DNA of 64,000 nt from Heterodera schachtii (taxonomy: Eukaryota > Nematoda > Chromadorea > Rhabditida > Heteroderidae). A program made the translations under genes and the position numbers. Below are positions 21,551 through 30,074 of the stretch, one piece after another. The stretch covers positions 432,552-496,551 of the forward strand of contig SIJG01000011.1 of NCBI GenBank assembly GCA_023374025.1, in the 5' to 3' direction. The notes beneath the pieces are model-generated. The model was given only the letters and a program-made list of their open reading frames with translations, made no database searches and was not told the origin of the DNA. Position 1 is the first letter of the stretch, and every line of letters starts with the position of its first letter.

Positions 21551-21929
21551 CCAATTGCCGTCGCCCTCCACACTACAGTACCCCGCAGCACTCGTTGTGA
21601 ACAGAGACCCCCACTACAAGGTGGGCTCTCATTGGTGCGCTATTTATGCGAAGGAATTGGGTGCGCCAGTGCTCTATTATGATAGCCTTGCTCAGTCCAT
21701 CCCGCCTACCATTGCATCATCTTTTTTGACAAAATTCCCCGAGGGATTAAGGAAGAATTCTTGCCCATACCAGTCCCCTTTAGTGTCTACGTGTGCCGCA
21801 CATTGTATTGTTTTCATTTACCACATGTCCCAAGGAGAATCGTTTACCAATTTTCTTAATGTGCTTAATAATTGTGCTAGCCCCGATATGTATATGATTA
21901 TTTTATTACGCAAAATAATAAATTGTTAA
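21471..21929 (+). CDS. adenain-like cysteine protease
   Basis: 152 aa, close to the compact Polinton/adenovirus maturation protease. Motifs in order: FRGCYASDQLP near residue 20; GSHWCAIY with the catalytic His near 54; YYDS with an acidic residue near 70; and STCAAHCIVF with the catalytic Cys near 108. The family usually has CG or CS followed by xHC; here the residue after the nucleophile is Ala. The protease processes capsid precursors in relatives. It overlaps the membrane protein gene upstream by 80 bp and converges on the minus-strand gene ending at 21945. Confidence 0.85.
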   Translation: MDSVQISKILSENRQTERVFRGCYASDQLPSPSTLQYPAALVVNRDPHYKVGSHWCAIYAKELGAPVLYYDSLAQSIPPTIASSFLTKFPEGLRKNSCPYQSPLVSTCAAHCIVFIYHMSQGESFTNFLNVLNNCASPDMYMIILLRKIINC

Positions 21930-21944
21930 CATTGCACGCGAGAA

Positions 21945-22748
21945 TTACTCAACTGAAAAATTGAAAAAATACGAGCCAGGGTGTCTAGATCTTTCAATGA
22001 CAATCAGCTGACCAACATCATTTAGGTGGTGGGGGTTCATCAATCGATACATTTCCATTCCGTCGGTGCGCACCAACAGTCCAGCTCCCCGACATGCCAT
22101 CTCAGTGGCAGTGAGCTTGAGGATCGACGGAAAAAGTTGACGAGACAGATAACCTCCTGCAGTCCGCTTCTTCATTGTCAGCGGATTTGCGCTACACAAA
22201 GCATAGTCGAGCAGAATGCCGAAAAGCTCACCGATTTGAACTGACTAAAATAATAATTATTATTTATAATAAAATATTCCGCTAACTGTCGAATATGTGA
22301 TGATTCTCGTCGTTGCAATTGTACCCGAGCGCCCAAAGCACAAATAGTGTGTAAAGTCGGTGAAGTATTGAGGATCCAGCAGTTGATCATCTTTGAAGCT
22401 GAACTGGATGAAGAGCTCCCCACACGGTAGCTTTCTTTGCGTGCAAGCCAGTTCGAAATCCAGAGCAATTTCAATCTAAAATATACATAATTTAATCTTA
22501 AAACGTGATCTCAAACCAATTTTACGAAGAAGCAATGTCGGCTGGTTCGAAAAATTTCGAACGCACGGTTTATAACCGGTATGCCAGATGGTGGACGTGT
22601 ACCTCCTTAAAATATAATTTATTAAATTAAATGTGTAAAAACAACCGGGTTTTTTCGCAACTCCTCCGAACAGGTACATGATCGGGATTGCAGCTACAAT
22701 TTCCCAAACAAGTTCCGATGGTAAACGACGTTTGTTGTTGTTGTTCAT
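21945..22748 (-). CDS. F-box-like protein, four exons
   Basis: Exons 22748-22646, 22605-22517, 22475-22287 and 22244-21945 join in phase to 226 aa, with introns of 40-43 bp that all have GT-AG ends. The start at 22748 (MNNNNKRR) is preferred over an in-frame upstream ATG at 22811. Residues 8-21 (RLPSELVWEIVAAI) resemble the first helix of nematode F-box proteins, but the rest of the F-box is weak. The remainder (FELACTQRKLPCGELFIQF, HYLCFGRSGT, MYRLMNPHHLNDVGQ) matches no family I know. If it is an F-box protein it would recruit a target to an SCF ubiquitin ligase. It is transcribed away from the polymerase gene. Confidence 0.55.
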
Positions 22749-23351
22749 TTTTTGTTCAGTGAAACAGACAAGAATGAATGAAAAAGTATTAGAGTTGGGT
22801 GTAGGCGTCAAGCAAGGCTATAAATTATTATTACAGTACTCCAATTCTCAAGGTTAAGGAAAAATTTGAATTGGCTTCTAAAACTATTGATCGCATGGCC
22901 TTGAAAACACCTGGATTTTCCCGAGTAAATAAATTATCGATTGATGGGAGGAGCTTATCGACTGATGGGAGGAGCTTGCCCATATTTGGGAGGCTTTATA
23001 ATAAGAGCTCATTGACACTCTGTTTTTATTTTTACATTTTCAAATTTGCTGTTAACCAGGGCGGTTCCTCTACATAAAGAGCTCCGTTTATCCTGGCAGC
23101 AAATTTGTTAATTTGCCTTTTAGATCTTGAGGTAGTTACTTTATACATATCTAATTTCCCGAAATACTTTAGGTGCCCTGTCGTCTTGTGCTTTATGGGT
23201 GGAGGTGTGCAGCTCATCAGGTCATGGTTGGTTGCTACCGATTTCACAATGTATTGTCATTCCATGCCTATATAAACGTGCCATTTCTCTCAACTCATCA
23301 TTTTATTTATGCACAAAATTTAAAAAATTTATAATTTAAATAGATTTAAAA
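22749..23351. promoter_or_regulatory. divergent promoter region with GGAGCTT repeats and TATA boxes
   Basis: About 600 bp between the divergent F-box-like and polymerase genes. Two direct copies of GATGGGAGGAGCTT lie at about 22945-22980, followed by TTTATAATAAGAGC. A clear TATA box (CTATATAAACG) lies at about 23269, some 75 bp upstream of the polymerase ATG. The GGAGCTTAT word recurs upstream of the TATA box of the PAZ gene (about 28540, minus strand). A 71-codon minus-strand ORF at 23247-23032 could be a small gene, but nothing beyond length supports it. Confidence 0.4.
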
Positions 23352-26300
23352 ATGTCCAAACGAATCACAGACTTTTCTATTGACTCCATTCTCGGCAAAA
23401 AACCCCGACAAGGCTTCCTTATCAACCAAATTTTGGGCATGGCCCACCTGCTCGGATCCGTTCAACACGGTGAAGGATCTTCCAAAAAACCTGTCAACAA
23501 ATACGTCAAGAAGTTGGAAGGCAGTTTGGAACACAACGAAAAGTTCCGCTACACAAAGGTCAAGAGCCGATTCAGCATTGAGGATGTGCCTGCAAATCCG
23601 GAAGCACTGCTCGCAGAAATCTTCAAACACTGTATTGACGAATCGATTGCTGACAGTCGTGGGAAGGGAATTGAGCCAACTCATCTTGGTTGTCTCATCA
23701 GCAGCCCATTACTCAGCGGTGGCGACATTCCAATCCCCATACGACAAATCACGGACAACACTGTCAACACCATCCTGAACCGCTTCACTCAAGTAGCACA
23801 GAGCAAGAAACAACAAAACGTCACACTCTGGGGTCAGCCGTTTACCGTGATTGTGACAACAGTGGATCGGTCCGGGCTCCCCGCCAAACGACAAGTCAAG
23901 GGAGGTGCCCGCCGTCAATTGGCTCCAGTGCGGCATCAAATACATGATCGCTGTTTGATCAAGGTTTTACCTCTATTGGATGCCTCTTGACATATATCAA
24001 TGTGTTAGTTTAAGATCCGGAACCCGGACAGGCACAATTTTTGTCTCTTCTATGCACTGCAGGCGACAATGGTTGCCAAGACCAGAGGATGGCCCCGATG
24101 GAAGTTTTACGATTATCTACAAAACCGACATGGACAACGGGGAGAACTTCAAAATGATGCAATTCAGCTTATGAATCAAATTGGCGCACCTTTGAATTTG
24201 AACGTGTACGATGCCGACACATACGTGCCGCGCGTTATCAACTATTGGAACAACAACAACATACAACAACATCGATTTTCTGTCTTCATCTTCGGTGCAA
24301 CAGGCCACTACAAGCCCATCTACAAATATGTGGACAACGGCTACAACACACCACTGCTCCTTTATTTCAACAACAACCATTTTGATGGGGTGCAGAAGCA
24401 GGGTGGCCTTTTTGGAAAGCCTTACTGTTTGGAATGTGAACAACCATATGACAGAGCATCAAAACACAGCAAAGCTTGCAGAGCTCGTTGCATTCTTTGC
24501 GCACGCTGTGGCCCTGCATTCCCTTGTCTTGCATTTGCGGGCTTCTCCAGATTTTGCACCTCTTGCAATAAGAACTTTAACAACAACGACTGCTTCCAGC
24601 ACCATTTACAGTCTGGTTTCTGCAAGAGGTCCAAAAAGTGTAAGGACTGTGGCGTTGTTTGGGACGTCAATGACAACAACAGAAATGGAAGAAAAGGACA
24701 TGTGTGTGGCGAGCGTTACTGCAACCTCTGCAAAAATTTCCACAATCCCGAACGTGGCTGCTTCATCCAACCGCTTGAGCCAAGGGAAATGGAACCTTAT
24801 CGGATTGTTGCGTTTGATCTGGAAACAATGCAACACCAGCCTGTCAGTCCTCGTGAGCCAGAGAAAAGAGAGCATCAGCCAAACTTTATCGCTGCAAAAG
24901 TGTTCTGCCCTGAGTGCATTGACAACGGCAGATGGCGGAACGGAACTGCGGGTTGCAAAGTGTGCGGTCCTCATCGCACTGTCACCTTTTGTCAACGCCG
25001 CTTTGTCAACACAGCCGTCGACAAACAAGTTGTCGCTGACAATCCATTGGAGGCCTTTGTCGCCTGGCTCATCAACGCTCTGCCCAAAAAATTTGACACA
25101 TACGCGTTCTCTCACTTTGGAGGTCGCTTCGACATGGTCCTCGTGTTCCGCGAACTGTTCAAAATTGGGTTCAATCCTGAAATGATTCGCCAGGTAATTG
25201 AGTAATTGGTCTAATTTTTTTTAAATTTTGTTTGTTTTTTAGGGCAATAAAATGTTCGAGATGAAAGTGAAGAAACAAAAGGATCGGAACCCCAATGTTG
25301 TATTCCACGACTCGTTCAACCTAATGCCCTGCGCATTGGCGCAGCTGGTACCTTCCTATGGGCTGGAGGTCGAGGACAAACCCTTCTTCCCGCATTTGGC
25401 AAACCGCCCGGAAAACTACGGCCGACACATTTACCCTACACTGGATGACTACCTCGCAAATGGAATGATGCCGGAGAAGCGACGACAATTTGACCTGTGG
25501 TACGAGCAGCATCAGCATGAGCCATTTCAACTGGATGAGGCGTTGGCTTCCTATTGCACCAACGACGTGGAAATCTTATCGGCTGCTCTCATCGCCTTCC
25601 GCCGAGAGTTCTTCGAAGTGTCGAAGCGGAACGAATACGTCGATGGAGTTGATGACCGTGAAAACCACGACGGCATCGACGTCCTTCGGCAATGCATGAC
25701 CATTGCTGGCGCGTGTATGAAGCACTTCCGACTGAACCATCTACCAGCGGAACACCTTGCCATAGTCCCCGAAAAGGGCTATGACAACGCTCAGAACCAA
25801 AGCCGGCTGGCACTTCAGTTCCTCCACTGGTACGCTGAGGAAAACAACGTACAAATACAGACAGCCTACTCGCCTCAAGGAGAAAAAAGAATTGCCAATT
25901 ACACAGTGGACGGATGGATTGAAGCGGAGCGCAGGGTTATTGAAGTGAACGGTAATTAATTATCTATCATAATAATTTTTATGAGAAATTTTTACAGGTT
26001 GTGTCTGGCACGGGTGCAAAAGATGCTTTCCATCGGACAACATGATGCTACCAAACGGAAAATCTGCAGGAGAACAACGGCGGAGGGATGCCAACCGGCT
26101 GGAATTCTTGAGGACGCAAGTGGCACGAGTCGACATCTTTTGGGAATGCGATATTCAACAAATGGTGGAGCGGAGCAAAGCGATGAGGAAGTCATTTGCG
26201 GACTATGTGGATGCTGGACCGCTCGTCATCCGCGACGCGTTCACGGGAGGTCGGACGGGTCCTCTGAAGCTCTTCCAGAGGGCAGGCGAAGGGCAGAAGA

Positions 26301-27886
26301 TTTCCTACTACGATTTCACGTCGCTGTACCCATTTATCAAGTGAGTGGGAGAAAATGTAATATGTTTGTATGATATTTTTTTGAAATTTTCAGTTTCACG
26401 ACTCGTTATCCGGTGGGTCATCCGAAGGTGCATGTGTTGAATGAAGATGTGAACTGGACCAGCCCAGCCGACAACCCCTTCCCTTTGTCACTGATCAAAT
26501 GCTGGGTGATTCCGCCGCGCAAGTGCGACATCCCTGTTCTGCCTGTGAAAGTTGGGGAGCGCCTGTGCTTTCCGCTATGTCTCAAGTGCGCGAAAGATTA
26601 CCCCACTGGGGGGGTCGACGACGAATACCACTGCCAACACAATGACCAACAACGCGGTTGGGTCAGCACCAGCACTTCAATTGAACTCAACGCAGCGCTC
26701 GAGGAGGGGTATCGCGTCACCAAAGTGTTCCGCGTGCTGGAGTACGAGCAGAGTGATGATCAGCTGTTCCGACCATACATTGCTGAGTTCATGGCGCAGA
26801 AGATTCAAGCATCAGGGTTCGACTCCAAAATCAAAGGCAACGCCGACCAAGAAGCGCAGTTCGTCCGGGAATGCTATGAGCAGTTTGGAATAAGCATCGA
26901 CCCATCAAAAATGGCTGTCAACAAAGGAAAGCGGTCCATTGCAAAGCTGTGTCTGAATAATTTATGTGAGTTTTTCTTTTCAAATGTTAATAATAATTGA
27001 ATTAATTTAAGGGGGACGTTTCTCGTTGCGCAACTTTGGACTTTCGCAGACGCTGATAACTGACGACCCGGTTGTCTTCAGAGAACACCTGGACAACCGA
27101 TCAATCGATGTCACCGCCATTGATGAGCTCGATGAGGACCACATCCTCCTTAGCTACGAAAATAAGAAAGAGTGGGTTGAGGAGCACGACTGCTCCAACA
27201 TAGGTATGGATGAATAAATTGGCGCAAAAATAATATAAATAGTTTTCAGTGATATCCCTGTGGACGACCTCGGCTGCACGACTCCTACTCCTAAAGGCAA
27301 TGCAGAAGGTGGTGCGAACACCTGGGTGCGGGCTACTATACACCGGTAAAATGAGTTGGTCACAATAAAATTAAAAAATTTTAAGACACTGATTCATTGG
27401 TCTTTCTTCATCCGGAAGACACGTGCCCGCTCAAAACTGGCCCACATTTGGGTCAGTTCACGGATGAGTATCCACAACATGAAATTGTGGAGTACTGTAG
27501 TGGTGGTGCAAAGCAGGTAATGTTTTATTTTTCACAAAGGTAAATTAAAGCTTTTGTTTTAGTATGGTTTGAAACTGAGGAGGCTGAACGCACCTGCAGA
27601 TGCGGAGTTTGAATATGTGCTGAAGGTGCGAGGGATGACCTTGAACTACGACGTCATCAACAATCAAGGACTGCGCTACGAGACTTTCAAGCAGCAGGTG
27701 TTGAACTTCACCGCTACGGGTGACTATGAGCCAATCATAGTCACCTACCCCAACTTCCTGAGACCAAGCATTAAAGATGGAGGGAAAGTGGTGTCGGGAC
27801 CTCTTCAGAAATGTTATAGGCCATATGTAGGAAAAGGAATTGTTAACTCTAATTTTGATGTTTTGAATTTTGGTCACACATTGTAA
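23352..27886 (+). CDS. pPolB: protein-primed DNA polymerase B, nine exons
   Basis: Exons 23352-23963, 24015-25193, 25243-25951, 25998-26340, 26394-26965, 27012-27203, 27250-27345, 27386-27516 and 27563-27886 join in phase to 1385 aa. All introns are 40-53 bp with GT-AG ends. The N-terminal ~340 residues carry Polinton-specific motifs (SRFSIEDVPANPEALLAEIF; NFCLFYALQAT). A Cys-rich region follows near 338-450. Exonuclease motifs: FDLETM near 471 (Exo I), GGRFDM near 577 (Exo II), YCTNDVEI near 701 (Exo III). Polymerase motifs: YYDFTSLYP near 938 (A), KLCLNNLWG near 1132 (B), YTDTDS near 1235 (C), the last split by an intron between YT and DS. All catalytic residues are present, so the enzyme looks functional. 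It replicates the element using a terminal protein primer. Exon joins follow conserved words across each junction. Confidence 0.92.
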
Positions 27887-27984
27887 AATTTATTTTTGAA
27901 TAAAATTAACAATTGGGAGTTGATGATTTTGGGTAGAAAAATAGCATAATTAAGCAATGAAAGATGTAAATATTGCATAATTAA

Positions 27985-28485
27985 TCACCACATTTGGGAA
28001 CATTCATTTCTTCCGCTGTCCAGTACTAATGACGAGTCAATTGATGTTGAATCACCATCATCATTATCACCAATTTCCATAAACAAGCGTCCAAGCCATC
28101 TTCCCTTGTCTTGGTCCTCCACAATTTCGAGCAACTCCATTGGATAGAAACGGTCCTCCCCACTAGAAAAACGCTCTACAACGCAGTGCGCGTAGGGATG
28201 ATGAAGTTTGATGCGATGTCTTGCGTAAAAATAGGCTGCAACATTTATGTTGTATGGTGACCGTAACTTCCCATAAGCGGGAATGAAAGCGGCACCCCGC
28301 TCAGTAATGCCTCCAACAAAGAAAGTTTTGTTCATCCCATTGCGGTCTTTGTAGGTTGTCATAACTTTCTTACCCATCAACTCTTTCAACACGTTCGAGC
28401 GGTCGTCGGGGTGGTTAAATCGATCTCGAAGAGATTTAGGTGAGCAAGAGAGGAGGTTGGCGCAAAAGAGACTGACAAGTACCAT
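27985..28485 (-). CDS. stand-alone PAZ-domain protein
   Basis: 166 aa, single exon. Residues ~30-122 match a PAZ domain: a first strand pair (LMGKKVMTTYKDRNGMNKTF), GGI near 60, NVAAYFYARHRIKLHHPYAH (residues 81-100; the YF...I.L.YP signature) and DRFYPMELLEIV near 111-122 (the Y(L)PMEL signature). There is no PIWI, MID or RNase III sequence. The N-terminal 15 residues are hydrophobic and could be a weak signal or simply the domain lead-in; the C-terminus is acidic and Asp/Ser-rich. PAZ domains bind the 3' overhang of small RNAs in Argonaute and Dicer. A lone PAZ on a virus-like transposon could sequester small RNAs or Argonaute partners, which is inference. A TATA box (CTATAAAAGC) lies ~40 bp upstream of the ATG. 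Confidence 0.75.
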   Translation of the reverse strand: MVLVSLFCANLLSCSPKSLRDRFNHPDDRSNVLKELMGKKVMTTYKDRNGMNKTFFVGGITERGAAFIPAYGKLRSPYNINVAAYFYARHRIKLHHPYAHCVVERFSSGEDRFYPMELLEIVEDQDKGRWLGRLFMEIGDNDDGDSTSIDSSLVLDSGRNECSQMW

Positions 28486-28601
28486 TTTTGGAATGTGAAT
28501 GTGCCAATTGCAATGTTTGAGCTTTTATAGCTGCGAAATAAGCTCCGCCTACTTAAAGCCAATAAAATCACCCGCTCAAAGCTCAAAATCATTTGATAAA
28601 A

Positions 28602-28892
28602 ATGTCATCATTATCTCCCGAAAAAATTATGCCTCGAGCTCCGTCCCCTAAAAAGGCGAAAGTTGACCAACGAGTTCTCTGGAAAATCTTCAAGGGCAAG
28701 TACATGCTGGCTATTTATCTCTGCGACGATGACTGGCGAAAACTGTACGAGAACAAAGAGAAAGTCAGACGACTAGAGGATGATTACAATGTGACCCTTA
28801 GTTTCCAAATGTGTGAGGATTGCGCACGCGTGAATTGCAACGCAACTGACATAATGGCACCACCGAAGAAACGAAAGATCGAGAAAGCTTAA
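28602..28892 (+). CDS. small basic nuclear protein, possibly KH-like
   Basis: 96 aa from the ATG at 28602; an upstream in-frame codon at 28593 is TTG. It ends with a strong nuclear localisation signal (PPKKRKIEK), and the N-terminus is Pro/Lys-rich (PRAPSPKKAK). The centre (KYMLAIYLCDDDWRKLYENK followed by EKVRRLEDDYNVTLSF) has the rhythm of a KH RNA-binding fold without the GxxG loop; this comparison is weak. Two Cys pairs follow (CEDCARVNC). It is divergent from the PAZ gene, with 116 bp between the ATGs, so the two may share a promoter. Confidence 0.5.
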   Translation: MSSLSPEKIMPRAPSPKKAKVDQRVLWKIFKGKYMLAIYLCDDDWRKLYENKEKVRRLEDDYNVTLSFQMCEDCARVNCNATDIMAPPKKRKIEKA

Positions 28893-29084
28893 ACACTTCA
28901 TAATTTATTGTTTTTTGTGTGCTTATCTCTTAAATAAATCGTAGTTCTTTTGCGCAATGATTGGGTGTGAATGACCGTAGCGGAGTGGGTTGGGTTTGGT
29001 TGTTTTGGTTTCAATCTCGACTCATTCACCCTACCCCACCCCCATCTCGTCCAATTTTCACCGAGAACAACTCCTGCCACCAAA

Positions 29085-29932
29085 ATGGATTCGGGATCTT
29101 TGTCGGCTTCATTGCAAGCAGCAGAAGCGGAAATTGGCACTCTGAAGGAAATGCTGAAGCTACAGAATGAAAAAATGAAGGATGTGCGGCACCGTTTTGT
29201 CAACTTCCGCTCTCGGCTAGACCAGCTTGAGGCCTGGGCGAGCGACGTAAGCTGTTAATAACACATTTTTCTTTAATTATTACGGTATGTTTTAGAACAA
29301 GCAAACGCAATTTGTGCGTCCCGACACCCGCAAACGCGTGTTGTTGGATGATTCACCGGAAATGCCGGCAACATCAAATGCTGCTGCTTCCGGTAACTTT
29401 TTTGATTGGTTATCAATTTGACATTTCTGACTTTATCCTCACTTTAGGCGGACAATGCTTTCAAGAAGAATTTTTTGAGGTCAAACTCAAAAAATTCATG
29501 AAAGAGAAGGTGGAGGAGGCGAAGGTGTGCGCGGAATTCGCAATTGCAGCGGCTGAGCGCAAAATGCGGGAGCAGATGGATGCTCAGATGCAGGTGGAGC
29601 GTGAGCGGAACCGCAAAAATTTGAAGGCGGCAATGGAGGAGCAGAATGCGCGGTGCCGGCGACTGGCTCTTCAAAGCTTCCGCGCCGCAAAAGAAATGGT
29701 GGAGAAGAAAATGGGATGTTCAATTTTGGACAACGAGGGCGGTGTGACCCCGAAATGGGAGCAACACTGCATGTTCTGCCTTGGCGGCGAAGCAATGTTT
29801 GGGAGGAAGGAGTGCGCACACGTCAATGTGTGCGCCGATTGTTCAATTGTATGGGCTGGGGATGATATGTGCAAGTGCCTAACTTGCCAGGTGGCATGTC
29901 AAAATTTTAAATATTTTGGTCCCTCCCCGTAA
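29085..29932 (+). CDS. coiled-coil RING-finger protein, three exons
   Basis: Exons 29085-29246, 29296-29392 and 29448-29932 (GT-AG introns of 49 and 55 bp) join in phase to 247 aa. An N-terminal coiled coil (residues ~5-50, LQAAEAEIGTLKEMLKLQ) and a long Glu/Arg/Ala-rich coiled coil (~88-180) precede a C-terminal C3HC4 RING near 194-236: CMFC, then C-A-H with VCADC, and finally CKCLTC. This layout resembles small viral and host E3 ubiquitin ligases that dimerise through a coiled coil. Ligase activity is inferred from the complete set of zinc ligands. Its 3' end faces the 3' end of the RING-chromodomain gene, 142 bp away. Confidence 0.8.
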
Positions 29933-30074
29933 TAACCATTTATTTGACTAAACGTTTTGTTAATCTATATTTTCTTTCAATTAAATGATTAACCATTATG
30001 TGAAAATTATTTATTTTTTTGTCAACAATTAATAAATAACAGAAAAAATCAAAAAAAAAAATTTTTTGATCCAA

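Noticed and set aside
23032..23247. 71-codon minus-strand ORF upstream of the polymerase
   Set aside because: No motif or clear promoter logic. It may be part of the promoter region; left as a remark only.
24211..25185. 324-codon ORF overlapping the polymerase in another frame
   Set aside because: It is a shadow frame; the polymerase frame carries all the conserved motifs.
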